Positions 35,601-50,600 of a stretch of 64,000 nt of DNA are shown here, piece by piece. The notes under the pieces are model-generated. The model worked only from the letters and a program-made list of their open reading frames with translations. It was not told the origin of the DNA and searched no databases. The DNA comes from Loripinus fragilis (Eukaryota; Mollusca; Bivalvia; Lucinida; Lucinidae): contig OZ026520.1 of assembly GCA_964019695.1 (NCBI GenBank), forward strand, positions 26,384,120-26,448,119. Reading direction: 5' to 3'. Position 1 is the stretch's first letter. The number at the start of each line of letters is the position of its first letter. The translations under genes and the position numbers were made by a program.

Positions 35601-38600
35601 CATCCTAGGACCAAACTACTATTAGTTACCCTAAAATCTGTATGAACCATGTCTGATAAATGCCACAGTTTAGCACATTTCGACAGAATTCGTTGTAGTT
35701 TTGAAAATAATGCAATGTCTCTTTTCGCATTGCTAAGGAAACGCATGAGGTTAACATTTTCATATTAAAGTGATCTCTAGTTTCTTAAACCTTAAGTATA
35801 GTAATATTAAAGTCAACCTGGTAGAACATCTGAGCCAGTGCACGAGATGTTGGTACTTATTGCACATGCACAAATACATCTTATAAATAGAGAATACTAG
35901 GTGTCTTTTGATATCAAGTTTACCAGGCAATACTTTGATAACGCTTGTTGACATTGCGAGGCTTGCCGAGCCTGGTAAACTTGATAACAAAAGACTCGAA
36001 CCTGGTATTCTATTTATCAGTTTACCCAATTATACACTCTTCAAACTATCGGTTTTGACGTATTTTTATTTATTTTTGTGTTGATTCAACGTCATTAGCG
36101 ATGTCATTCAAAAAGTGCAACGTCATCATGACCTGATAAAGGCACATGCCCTGAGATAAACAACGTTTATCAGGCAACGCGCAATAATGCAGTTAATATG
36201 AGAGGTAACTGATAAACGACCATGCTGACGTATCCAGCGAAGCTTGATATCTTTATTGTGATCTGAATCTTTTATCTACGTCCGTAAACTATGTATGCCT
36301 GCATCTGAGGGTCTGGCAAGTTTGCAAAAATGCACAGACTCGTCTGCACCTTCACTGCTCAATCAAACAATAAGAATCGAAATCTCTTGGACTGGCCTAT
36401 GCATTGATTTTATATGACTAATAAGAGTATTTGTTAATCCACACCCTAAGTCTTGAAGAATCATTTCTTTGTGATTATTGGAAGCGTCTCGAGGCACTGA
36501 CATAGAGAATACTAGGTGAGAGTCATTTGATATCAAGTTTACCAGGCAAGGCTTAGAGAACACTTGTTTACACCGCGAGGCTTGTCCATTGATTCAACAT
36601 GCTTTCTGGAAGCTGAGCCTGGTAAACTAGATATCAAAATATGCAATTTTTGTGTCGATTCAATGGCGACGTCACTCAAAAAATGCAACGTCATCATGAC
36701 CTAATAAAGGCACATGCCCGAGATAGACAGCGTTTATTAGTGCTGCAATGCTGCAGTTAATATGAATGGTATAAGATAAGATGATTTCCTAGGCAAATGC
36801 ATTAATGACGATATCAGAAAAATTGTGTAGAATCATCCAAGCCAGTATACATTCTCTTGCAAGTATTAACCCACCAGCAAAACGCAATGGCATTTCGCCA
36901 GTGGCTAGTTGTCCGCTTTTCATGCTAGCTCAAATGATTTTACGAAGATAAATGACTTTATAGTGTTGATATTTTTTCATATTCTGGTCCTTCAGGCATA
37001 TATTGGGTTCTGATAGAGATCAGAATACCACTTAGGCAGGTGCTTGGGGCGTGAGAATTGTTGCACTTACCATTAGTTCTCATGAACAGACTCAATAAAC
37101 CGGATTCTGCGTTTTCTATTGTAGGTTAACTCTATTTCTGAAGGATACGTTTTTTTCTAGATTATATACACTGATGCTTACAAGCAATGGAAGTGACACA
37201 TATAGAATAGCTATGATATGAACCATATGTACCTAGGTTTTTCACTCTTATTTTATCACCATTGTCTAATTCTAAACTACTAACCGAATTCCTCTGATGA
37301 ACAGCTGTATAATCAAGCCATGCTTTATAAAATGGTACAATATCTTCTCTGCAAATGCTAAATATGTAACAGAGAGTCTCCCAGTTGAAAAATCAGAACT
37401 TATCCATAGCAATGGTTATTAAATTATTTATTGAAGAAAGAAGATAGTATGTTATCAGATTGCATCTTCGAGTGAATTCTGATAATTTTGATTTCAAATG
37501 CCTTTTCTTCCTAAATTATGTCACTTAAGAGTCATTGTACACGTGCAAGCTTCCATTTAAGGCAGTTGTCTCTTTGTTGTTTTTATTTTTATATGATGCT
37601 ATCATTTTTATGTTGAAGCAGAGGGGTGTATAACTACACTGACCAGAATGGCAAACCAGCCTATTTTCTATCTGATTGTTCATATAATAAGTGATATTTT
37701 CATTAAGGCTGTCACACGCTATTTGAAAAGTTCAGTTTTTAATGTCAATAGGCCATGATTTGGACCAAGAAGCTGGTGAAAATGTCAGATTTATCTTGGA
37801 GCAGAACTGAGCTTTATTTAAAGGTTTGATTTAATTATACTTGTCCTATTAAAAAGATAAATCCGCAATACTCGCGTTTGGTCCAAAAATATTCTGATTG
37901 CTGAAATACTTTGTATGACCAATTATCAAATAGAAAATAAAAATTCCTGATAATCATGATAAACTATTACTCTTCTAAATGCAAAAGAATAATTAAAAAG
38001 TTGATAATTATGGAATATCTTAGACTGAATTAAAATGAGCGAAATGGCAGACAATAGGGCAATGGAGCATTCAAAGTGAAACAGCAGTAATATTTAAATG
38101 TTAACAATTTAGATGATTGTGCGACGCAGAAAATCATTCAACAATCATGCCTTGAATGTCTGATACTGTGATTTGAAAAGCATTAATATATAATGCGCTG
38201 TTGTTTTGATTATTTGAACTAAGCTTTGAAGGTAATTAAGATGTTTAGGGTCGGTTGAAATTATCAGACAATCATCAGATAGCAATGCCTAGCCATTGCA
38301 AGCTTGAATTGTCAGAGAATCGAAATAAAACCCCCTGCAGCGCTTTTCATGCAGTAAAAAGGCCAAGTTCTAAAATTATTGAGCACGAAAATCTAAAGAA
38401 ATTGAGCAGGAAAAAATTCTGACATCATTCAAGAGCCACAACTCTGTTAAAAATAAGCACAAAATAACAGGTAACAAATATGTGTTTAAAAGGGTATCCT
38501 TTGGAAGCAAAGAATGCACCGAAGAGCTAAGTGTCGATATTTTCTAGGCCAGACTAGCTAATTTCGGCCATTTAGGCCTCATCAGGGACCCTCTAATAGT

Positions 38601-41600
38601 TTCAAAGTTCCACAATGAAACCTATTATCCCAAATGACAAGAAAATAAAATCTACACTATAGTGAAGGGCAGGGAGACGTTCTACCGCCGCCAACCTAGC
38701 GTCTTATGTGGTGTATATATAGGCAAACAGTGTAGACACAAATTTGACGTCACATAATGCGGCATTTGACCATGGCCACTACTGAGTGCTTACAATTTAT
38801 TCTTTCACAATTTGAAAAAAATAGAAAATACCACCCAACAGCCCTTAAAAAGGAAATGAACTTGTCCAATTAATAAGAGTGGGAAATTCCATTCAGCGTA
38901 TTATAATAAATGGATTAAGTTCACACAGTGTACACTAAAATATTTTAAGGTTTAAGTATGATGTCAGTCACTGTATGATTTTGACAGATCTTACCTCTGT
39001 TGTCCTTGGAAGTCCAAGTAAGAATGCTACAATACAGATGGCTAGTATGATTATATGTAAGTATGATGGCAGTCACTGTATGATTTTGAGAGATCTTACC
39101 TCTGTTGTCATCGGAAGACCAAGCAAGAATGCTACAATACAGATGGCTAGTATGATGTAGGTTTTATACTTCCGGACGTCAGGAAAGGAATCACAGATAC
39201 CTGTAAGAACTGTCTCAACCATTGCAAACTGTAAACAGATGAAACATAACCATAATCTATATTTGAATAGCAATATTGTATTAATTTACTAGTGATAAAA
39301 TAAAACAAAAAAAATAAATAGCCTCAGTGCGAGAAATCTAGATTTGCTGCATGCAAATAACAAAGCCATAGAGCAGCTGGCACATACTGGCTCACTAATC
39401 AGAACCTTAACCCATTTAAGTCGAATGGTATTTCCCACTTTGATAATTTGGACCAGTCCATTTCCATTTTAAGGGTTGCAGGGTGGTATTTTTCATTTTT
39501 ATTCAAATTTTAATAGAACACCCTGTATGCAAACAGTAGAGACTCTGATCAGACAGTGCGTTCTGCGGTGTCTGGTCTGGGTCCAAACTGTTTGTATATG
39601 TCCCACAAAAAGGACGCTATGCTTATATGGGTTAAGTATTTACTCCCTCTGGATCAAATTCTCACTTTCCTTGATACATGTAATATTTAATTAATACAGT
39701 TAGTCATGATAGCTGAGTAGGCTTTTTTAAACATTACCTTGCTTCAAACCCTGGAGACAAGTTTTCTCCCAAGAAGACCACAATATGTGTTTCTTGGTTC
39801 TGTTTTTTTTCATAACTCTTAGTGTGTGTTATACACGCGTGGTTGATTTGTTATGCTTTATTCTATGCCAGATTGATTGGAATGAATTCAGGATCCATAC
39901 TCTGCACACATGATCGGAATACATGAGTCGGACACCTCGTATACTAACTAACAGCTACCTAGCAGGTCTATGAGTACTCGTTATACCCAAGAAATATACA
40001 GGCCATGAATATACTGCCAGCCTCCAATACCAACATCCCTCTCTGGAGGTGCCCCAGCTAACATACAACACTCAAAGCCAGAATCGCGGACCTAGATAAG
40101 ACTGAGTATATAGAGAATACTAGGTGAGTGTCTTTTGATATCAAGTTTACCAGGCAAGGCTTTGAGAACGCTTGTTGACATCGCGAGGCTTGCCGAGCGA
40201 TTCAACAATCGTTCTCAAAGCCGAGCCTGGTAAACTTGATATCAAAAGACGCGAACCTGGTATTCTATTTATCAGTTTACCCATTGTTTCACTCTTCAAA
40301 CTAGCGATTATGACGTCATTTTCGATTTGTATGTTGATTCAGCGTAATTAGCGACGTCATTCAAAAAGTGCAACGTCATCATGACATGATAAAGGCAACA
40401 TGCCGTGAGATAGACAACGTTTATCAGGCAACGTGCAACAATGCAGTTGATACGAGAGGTAACTAATAAGACATGCTATATAGCGCCATTTTGTCCATAT
40501 TGGCTTTCCTATAAAATCCAATTGCATTTCGGTTGCAGATCAGCGGCAGTCATTTAGGATAACAAAATGTAATTTTAGTGACAGCCATGTTCTTCTATTT
40601 TGTACTACATTGAACACGTTGCAAAAAAAGCAATAAAATGTTCGGCATAGCGCCGTATTTTATCTCTTTCCCCCACATTGTTTAATAAATTCAAAAAAAT
40701 ATGAGAAAGCTTGTAAGATCCTCTATGTCAGCTCAACATTGGAATTATTTGTAGAAGGCGTTTGTTATTCCACTGACATTGAATATAAAAACCTAAAAGT
40801 ATCCTACATAACAGATAATTGTGACCTTGCAATTTTGATGTCATTTTTATTTCATAGAAATTTCAAGTGGGGAGGAAAACTTCTGCTATATTTTTTGTAA
40901 TCTTTTATTTATATTATTGTGCCGCTTTACTATGAATAACAGGTCTCCGTAAGGGCCTCAACTATAATTTTTATTAAAATACAGGAAAATATTGGTTAAA
41001 TATAATGAATATTTTTAAAAAGCTGTATTTCACAGCCATGAAAATATAAAAAGTTGTATTTCACAAGCGTGGGTGAAATTGGATGTCCTCTGCTTTCTCT
41101 ATTGACTTGCTTGAGCCCACTTCAGAATTTCAAACGCTTATAACTTTCTTATTAGTGGACAAAAACAAAAATGCGAGTATTAATTTTCTTAGTTAGAGCG
41201 CAAGAAAAATTTTGGCAATTAAATTGTCATGATTTGCTGAAATTTTCACTTTTTCTACTCCTGCTCATATGGTATCAGTTTTGGCACATTGCAAATTATG
41301 CAACACCATTATTAATATGACGTAATATGTGAACGTGTATGATGTCATTTAGTGCACAAACTGTCATGCTTGTATATAATGAAAAAAGTTGAAATGTGAG
41401 CCATGAAAATGCCATTTCATCTGGCGAAGTGAAAATCGCCACGGATGAAATATACATTTTCTCACTTCACTCGATGATTAAATGATTTTTGTTTGATTTG
41501 ATTCTTTACGTCCCATCAACAAACTTTCAGTTAAACAGGGATGAGTCTTCCTTAGTTGAACCAGTACTAAGCTAGGATAAATGTATCTTGCTCAAGGAAC

Positions 41601-44600
41601 ACAACGCAGTGACGCCGGTGAGGCTCGAACCCGCAGCCCCTCGGTCTCGAGTCTAGCACTCTACCACTGAGCCACTGCGCTCCCTAATGAAATAAATGGC
41701 ATATTCTTTCCAAAAATTTGAATCTCCTCTTTGTATAACACCTGCCTAATAACAAATGTATAAACATTGTCTGTGAGAAGTGAATTATACTGCGCATACG
41801 AATTCAGTGAACGTCGCTTTTTGCGTTTATTTGTATATGTTCAGAAAATCGCACAATAAGCAAAAGAACTTAATACATCTATACACCGCCTAATTGGTGA
41901 TATTTTTTCGTTACAAAAGGTATTGCCATATGGGCTGTGATATGATGGAATTTGTCCTCATTTGAGCATCTGCATTTTTCATTTACCCTAAGCGCACCTT
42001 TGTACGGATCACTGCCTTTAGTTGACTATCGATGAATAATTATACAGTTTTGTAAGACGAAGTAACGTGTTAGGAGCAAGGGTTACTTATTATATCCAAA
42101 TAGGTCCACCAAATGCAAATTATAGCCATGGTTTGGACTCATTGATTTTTGGCATACAAGAAAATGTTAAAATATTGAGGCCTTCCCAGTGGGTACCCAT
42201 CCACATGTTCATATGAAATGAATCGATGTGTTCCGTTGTTTCTCAAGTCAAAATCTTGATTTTCTGTTTTCCCTGCTCCTTGAAAATTTTATCCCTCTGA
42301 TTGTCAGTTTTTAAACAATGTGCCGACTTGTTTTATTAAATTAATTGAGCTTTCTATCTGTTTATTCTAAATACTGATTTGTTGACACCAGGCAATGCAA
42401 AATATGCATCGTTATTCCGGAAAACTTATAATTGATAAGAGAAAAAAGACCACAGGGAAATAGGTTGAACACTATATCAGCGGATATCATATTTTGTATT
42501 AGGGGTCAATATATTTTTTGGGGGTCGCTAAAAAACTAAATTCTTATGTGTAGTGCATCATAGGCTATAAATAATGCATCAGCCATTTGTAACCACTGAT
42601 ACACTCAAACCCCTGAGCAGGGCGGACATAGTCTGGCAAATGTGCTGTGATTCTACTTCTACATTGTCTCCATAATGCGGAGGAAATGTAGGTGTTTGAT
42701 AGACATAGGCAACCATGGCAGTGCAGTATAATAACAGACTGCAGGGGAGAACTGCCATGGTTTGCCAGCTAGCTGTCCCCACAGTGTGGTGTTTATGGGG
42801 AACTGCAGATACAAAATAAAAGTCCTCGACATTCCCCTGGGGTGGGGCGGGGTGGCAGTGGTCACAAATAACTAGTGCATAAAGGCGAAATAAATAATGC
42901 CCACCAGTCATTTGTAACGACGTCCCAGCCAGGAAAATTAGCTGTCAGTAAAGGGTCACACCAGGGACCTGCAACCAGAAAATCAAAGTCCCTGCCGTTC
43001 CCCTGCTCTGTGGGCTGTAGTAACGAATGACTTGTGTATTAGACGATGTAGAGCACAGCCAAATGATGTGGCTCCCGTTAACATATCTGATGATTAGCTT
43101 CCTCATTATTTTTTAAATATTTTTATCTGTTGCACTTGTAATATTTGTCCTAGAGCTGTCGAGCAAGCAACAGAAATATGCGAGGCCACGACGCGAGAAA
43201 ACCTCCGACAAAGCGAGTCTCAAATCAGTCTCCTCGGCTTAACAGGCTAGCAAGAAATTTGAAGTTTCGCTCGTAGCGAGTTTAGATATGACTTCCAAAA
43301 AGGCAGATAACAAAGTTGTCGATGAGACTGCGCGCATGCGCAGGCTCATCTGCGCCTTTGTTGTTACAAATCCCTGAAGACAGTTTTTCTCAGTCGCAGT
43401 CCAGTTGCTATATGTCATTTTACCATGAACGCTTAGAAAGCAAGATGCGAAATTTGATTTTCGTGAAATATGATATAACTCAGACAGAATTGTTATTTGC
43501 CCAGTCTCTTTAAAGCATTTGCGGTGTGTATGTAGACACACCAAGAGTTACCCTGCAAGTGACCGTTTTCTTTATCATACACCTGATTTTGTTTGTTTTC
43601 TTTGATTTGTTTCTTTACGTCCCATCAACAATCTTTCAGTTAAACTGGGACGGGTCTTCCTGGGTTGAACCAGTGCTAAGCTAGGATAAATGTGTCTTGC
43701 TCAATGACAACAACGCAGTGACGCCGGTGAAGCTTGAACACACGGCCTCTCGGTCTCGAGTCAAGCACTCTACCACTGAGCCACTGCGCTCCCACCATAA
43801 ACCTGATATAAGAAAGTAAAAATGGTAATCATAGAACTGTATAAACCACGTGCTACCCATATGAAATACAATGGGGGGATTGGGAGTTTTCTAATTGGAA
43901 AATGACTAAGTTATTTTATTTTACAAGAGATTCCAGACTTATTTTCCAATCTTAAATGTTCAAACATGCAATTGTATATTAGGCGGTGATATATTATATG
44001 CATGTGCAAAATTTCAGTGCGAAATGATATCATTAAAGACATTTTAAAATAGAAAAAGGATGTCCACATTATTTCTGACGGCACAGTAGTCACTTTGTAT
44101 ATCTTAACCCTATTCGGACCAGTAGATTTTTCTATAAAGCTACATACAATAACGTCAGGATGGTACATTGTTTTTGTAATATTTATACCATGGGTTGTCC
44201 GCCTGTACGTGAAGATAATCCACGAGCTTTAGCAGGTGGACAAACATTGTATAACTGTTTTATATCCCCTACATCATTGTAGACCTTGTACACCATGAGA
44301 TATTTTGTGCTCAAGTTATTAAGGGTGGTATAAATTGAGAGATACCATATTCAATATCCAAAGAATATTGTATTTCTTTCTCTGAAGATTGATTTTGTCT
44401 TAGCACAAATTTCAGACTTGTATTGGTTTGCTTTTATGGCCTTACGGATCTCTTGTTACTGTAAATGTTCTGTGGCTCTTCCTCACGGTGCAATGGGTTG
44501 GTCTGCAATGTGTGATTGTGGTATTTCTTGATTATACTCACTTACTTTCTGATAGAATTCCATTTTATCTTCTTCATTCTATGCAAAAGTACCCGTTAAT

Positions 44601-47600
44601 AGGTTTCTTGTCAAAAAAGGTTTATAACGTATAAATTTATTCTCATCAAAACAGGAAAAAAATGTTTCCTTCGTGCTTATGATCACAACCATCAAACGTT
44701 GAGCCAGTGGTATGAAAAATCCCAGTCTCTTGTTAAGCGATCTGAGAAATGAACCAGTTGAGGGCGTGGCTAGACAACGACCTAGGCACACTTCGAATCG
44801 AACTATAGTTCCTACTATAGTAACTATAGTTCGATTCGAACATCGATAGTCGCTACTATAGTCCTACTAGAGGTCAACGGTTGGTCAGATCATCGTGACT
44901 CTAGTAGATTGTCTGGTTCCCTTCTCTAGCCCTATCTAACAAGAAGGGTTCAAGATCTGTTACTAGCCTCGAAATAGTTTGTTTTCGATAATAAATACTC
45001 GCTGTGCTCTATTTGCGGTCCTACTTTATTCGTCATTATTCATTCGAGTTGGCTATGCAGTATATGAACATCATTTTCGCCTGCAATGAAGAATTGAAAG
45101 GGGGCATGCAAGGCTATTCACTTTGTTTACTTGGCAACCAACTTAAGTTCCAACTGCAGCCGTTCCGGTGTAAACGTGCACGCGCACCTATTACGTAATA
45201 ACTATAGTAGGAACTTTAGTTCGATTTGAGGTGGGACCTAATAGCTGTGTGTCAGCACACGCAGATTCGTATTTCTTAGCATTTAGAGGGCATTTTCTGA
45301 CATAAAACTAAATTCAGCAGGAAGACGCCTCTTTACCTATATGATTAGATTTCTCCTGATGTTGCAAAAGTATCAAGTGCTGCTGACATGACATAATCCC
45401 AGTTAAGCAAAAATAATTTGCGTAAAATTGCGATTATTTTCATATACATCAGTTTAAACATGTGTTTTGTGTACTCAAAAGAACTGTCTCATCGAGTTAG
45501 TTCTTTTGAGTACCTACAACATATGTTTTGGCTGAGAAATAAGAAAAATAACTTTCAGCTACGCACTGTTATCTGGAGGTCTGATGCCATGGGACTTATT
45601 ACCAGAACACATTAAGAAAGCGTCATGTTAGGGGATCTTGGGATTCCAGGATAGTTAAAACACTTTTAAATTCCTCTTACTTATTAATTCTACAATTCTA
45701 AAGGGAGCTGTTTACGGATTAAATGCTACTTGAAACAATCTGGAGGTGTAATTAGTGCATGGAAAAGTTAATAACTATTTCCACAAAAGGGACATTAGCC
45801 ACCTAATATAATTTCTTTGTAAATATTTTAAGAACAGAATACAGCAGCATATTAGAGTCTTCACTGAAGCTTAGAAATAACTACTTTTTGAAAACTATCA
45901 AGCCCAAGCAAAAGTTCACACAATTACTTCTTGCGAGAGCGCACATGTACTACAAATATGAACCATATCTGCCCTATTTAGCACGTATACTATCATAAGC
46001 GTGTACAATAGGTACTTTTTATGTTTTGCTTGTCGTCTTCTCTTTTTCAGTTTATGTACTTTTGTTTCCTTTATTGCAAATAATACGGACCCAGATCAGA
46101 CTGCTCACTATTGAGCAGCCTGATCAGGATTCATAGTGCTTACATCCATGATAAAATTAGTCTAGAGTGCATTTAAATATATGCAGCAAACGTTGAAAGC
46201 AGACAATCAAACATAATAAAAGTGGATTTTTAATGTTCTATAGCATCATAGATTCCATTGTGGAACTTGAAACCAATAGAGGGTAAATGACCGAAACTTT
46301 CCTGTCTGGCCAAGAACACTTACACACTCTACATTTCCAGTGTCTTGGTGAAGTGTTTCTTCCAAAATATATCTATCCTTTTAAAGAATATATTTGACTT
46401 CACATCAAGTAGGTAGGAAGGTGCGACAGCGGTAAAACGTTTCCATTTACATCACTATAGTGTAGGGCCCTAGATTCTTATACGGTTCTGACTTAAAAGC
46501 TTATCTATAGATGCGATGGTTGGGGCTTGATGCTGTGTCTGTTGTCCAGCCCTACGGGTTTAACTGTTGTATTTCACTTGTTCCGGTATTTAGTTGTATG
46601 TACTGTTGAGTCCTTATCTTTGTTTTATCTCATTTTTATATCTTGATTAATATGTACTAGAAGATGGTTCATGGATAAATTAGGGATCTTTCATGTAAAC
46701 CAAACATCTATTTGTCTTGATCCTCATCAGAATTAAGGTTAGCTTGATACTGTGAAACTAGTGTCAGGTGTAGTACTTGATTGTATGAATCCCTGATCTT
46801 TGCATTCTTCCTTACTTATATTATCTTATTATTTGGGATCATGGCTTCTATCAAGGACCTTGAAACCATCAGAGGGTCTCTGGTGAGGCTTCAAAGTAGA
46901 CTCTAATCGGTCTGGCTCAAATTACTGACACATTATACATTTTATGTTCTTTGGTATATACATTGCTTCCAAAGGATAACCTCTATAAGAACATATTTAA
47001 CCCTTAAAGCGCCAAGAAAAAATGCATCTGAAAATGTCGCCTGCTGAAGTCGTCTGCTGCAAATAGTTGCCTAACATTACTGACGAATTAAGTATAGAAG
47101 CAAACAGCGTGGACCCAGAACAGACTGCTCCTATAAGAGCAGTCTGGTCTTGGTCCACACTGTTTGCCTTAGAGGCTTCTTAAACATTTCTGCAGTCGAG
47201 AAAAGCAGAACACTATTGTTGTGATTGGCGCATTAAGGGTTAATTACCTCTAATGGTAAGTTTATTCAGTGAAGGACTTATAAGCTAGCTGATTGGGAAC
47301 TACACTGTTGTACATAATAGTGCAGACTTTTGATACAACTATGCGCATTATGCATCATTAGGTCTATTACAATATGCATTTACCCAAATAGGATCAGATC
47401 AATGACTTTAACAGTAAAGGCTTATAGTGGTCGTAGACAAGAAAACTGTCTGCATAACAGGATAGGTACATTCCTGGTTAAATTTCCTATTTAAGAACAT
47501 ATGCGACTAAATACTTCCTACGTTGAAATTTGTTCAATACATTGAATGCTGTTTTATGCACGTACTGTAAATTTTATGAAATAAAAAGAATATGTCACCA

Positions 47601-50600
47601 TGCCCATTTTTTATAATCTGGCATAGGGACACTTTTGCATTTGACCACATTTCTGAACAGATGAAAGAATAACAAAGTCCTTAATATCAAACTAAAAAAT
47701 TGTAATTATCAACCAGCTTCATTTACGTTTAATCATTGCTCATTACCTATAAGCCTTCTTGGAAATGTGCAAAATCATTTGTGACAAGATACTGCATTGT
47801 ATACTTATCCAATTCTTAAAAAAATATTTGTTTATTTGTCTACATTATATATCTAAAAGATTATTTTATTTCATGGACTATCATAATGTTCTTTAGAAAA
47901 AAGAAAATAAATTCTGGGGTCACAATACTAATCATATTTCAGTAACCCACCCCCATAGATTTTTATGAAAAATTCTATATAAAACGTTGAAGAATGACAT
48001 TTTTGTCATTTTTATAATTCAATTTTAAGAGTACAAAGTTGTTCATCTTAACAAGGTTAATAAAATGAAGAAGGAGGTCGCAGAAAAATATATGCCTGTC
48101 TACCTGGGAATCGACCCCGATCCTCTGATACTATAGTTAGATAGACAAACCACAAGGCCAGCAGGCAACGAGACCAGGTCGTCCGCGGTTCGCAATAAGC
48201 GTTAATTTATACATGCATTATATTATCCAAGATTCGCATAAGAATTTGCCGCATGTGTCTTAAATTGTACAATGCTGAACCAGGCTTTCAGCTCATAAAA
48301 CTTGAATACAGTCTCAGACCTAAAATAAAGCGCAATGATTGGCTGCTTGCAGACACATGTCCGCAAACAGCCTTTAACTGCGCTTTACTTTGATTTGGAG
48401 AATGAACTCAAGTTTTATAACCTTGAAGCCATGTCTCCAACTCAATGACAACCATGACCTAAATCATTAATGGGTGGCCACTAACCAGCTGATAGCTAAG
48501 CAGGAAGTGACTGAACTGGTGGCTTTGTTGCTTTGACCACCTGGATTGAGAGCTTTGTTTTCTTTCTTTCATCACACTAAGTTATACTGATGTCATTATT
48601 GTTCTGCGATGAAATGAAATAGAAAGGAAGCCTCAATGAGTGTGCTTTAGCAACAGAAGAATATATGGCAAACATTTGGCAAGCAAAATCTATCGAAGTC
48701 TTCTGGTGGCTTTGAGTGCTATTGGTCTATGATAACAAAGCTGGTACAGCTTGAATCTCCGAGTTGAAGCAATAAGTTAATCTATCAGCAGAGAGAGAGA
48801 GAGAGAACGATAGAGAGACAGAGAGAGTCAGGGAGCGGAGCGTGCATATTTACCTTGGTTGAGTAAGAATATTAAATACTAAAGCAATATTTCATCTGTA
48901 TGTTTGCACGTAGATTTATATAAAACATCAGACAAATAGTCTCACTCTATTGCCCCTCTGTTTTGTTTCACCTATTAGTCAAGAGCTTTGGTCATGTTGA
49001 GACGGTCAGATCATCTTACCACGTTTTTGTTCCCGCAGAACCTTGACTCAGCGGTTATCTAGTATTTTGTGCACATACTTTCGCTTGTAACTGACAACAA
49101 ACCTTCTTGAATTAGCGAAACGTGGGGAATGACCATAGAAACTATTTCAAGGTCAATCTCCATGAAAGTATGGGACTGGGCTTGAATAGAACTCCCAACC
49201 CCTGAATATACAGTCAAACTCACTCTTGATTGCCCTGCCAGGCCATAGTACCTTTGTATCCTTGTAGAATGACTCACTTTACAAATATGAGATGAATATA
49301 TTTTTCTATAACCTTGGTCCATAACATAGTCAATTATAACAAACCTGGCTGTCCAATCCAAGTGTAATGAGCATGAAGAAAAATATCACCGACCAAAAGG
49401 CAGATCCTGGAAGTTGGTTCATGGCCTCTGGATATATCACAAATACAAGACCTGCCCCTGTGTGTAAAAATGAATACTACAGTAATACAGCTCAACTTGG
49501 TTAAAATAGTGAATTTCAATTTTATTTTTTTCTAAATATAAAACATAATTATTTTGTTGTTACTCAAAAAGCTAAAATTGTGTAAACATTGAATAAGACT
49601 GTATTTTCACACCTGGTGATTAATTGAAAAAAAACAATCATGCTTTATTGCTATGGTTTCCTCTTTAATTGCACGACGGTGGGCCAGATCTCAGACTCAA
49701 CGACGCCTCTGACGTAAAGCTATAATTGGTGGGTTGATACCTGATGCTTATCTGTAGCTGGGCCCACCGTGCTCAACGCGAGTTTTTCTTTAGCTCAGAC
49801 TATCTGTGAGTCGTGAGCCATTTATTGGATTATTTCTGCATGATGATGCATTGCAATAGTTAGGAAGCCTCCCTGCGAGCTTTACATTTTTGTGCTTCAA
49901 CAACAGCAGAATCTAGGGCGAAGACTTAGTACCAGTTAAATGCATTTAAAGCGCCAATCACGAGTGCAGCAGATGATAACATTTGGCAACATCTTCCTAA
50001 TTTTCGAAAAAAAAATAAGATTTGATATTTCATGAGAATCGTCTGCCAGCAGACGATTTTCATGAAATATCATACCTTATCGCCTGCAGACGATTTTTAT
50101 GAAATATCATTCCTTATTTGTTATTTATAAAAAAGAAGCAAAATTTGAAAGTGTTGTCTGCTGCAAATTATAAGTGGCACTTTATTGGTTAAGGAGCTTT
50201 TTTGTTTTCTTCACAGTAAGTTAATTTGATTTAATTCTTGCCTTGTGATAATACATTGCGTAAGGTGAGAAGCATAAGCATGACCTAAACAAATTTGTGT
50301 TGTATCCTTTTTTCTAGCTTATTTAGAGGCCACAAACCTGTCGTGTGCAGTTGGTAGAAGATCTACCCACTCAACGGTATAGTGTTGAATGTTTTTCATA
50401 TTCTGAAAGAATATTGGGTTATGATAGAGTTAATATCACAGCCATAAATATCGAAATTAAGTAAGTACATGTGAGGTTGGCAATAAAAGTATTATTACAC
50501 TGTATTGTCATTGAAGACTTGGCCAAACAGTGTACAAAAAACATATTTTAAAGGGAAAATACTATTTATCACACACCATCGTTTGAGCCATTGCAATCTC

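Larger units (their letters stand above)
35514..39099 (-). other. SLC6 intron e7-e8 (3.6 kb)
   Basis: Contains two M4 foldback elements (35884-36218 and 36502-36780), a piece of the CTGCAGCGCTTTTCATGC repeat (38305-38475), an R2 repeat (about 38480-38660) and, next to exon e7, a duplicated half exon (38954-39058). 36781-38300 is plain AT-rich sequence. Confidence 0.7.
39229..49344 (-). other. SLC6 intron e6-e7 (10.1 kb)
   Basis: The largest intron in the window. It holds M9, M4, M3 fragment, two tRNA-derived SINEs, a GC-rich repeat near 42570-43050, a decayed M1, an M5 hairpin, a CTATAGT foldback, M10, R2 and Penelope fragments, M8 and a GA-rich low-complexity run. 47244-48780 and 41686-42560 contain no feature I can name, and no SLC6-like exon was seen. 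Confidence 0.7.

Noticed and set aside
42579..42911. 110-codon minus frame in a GC-rich patch
   Set aside because: No motif, overlapping alternative frame, and the segment is internally duplicated.
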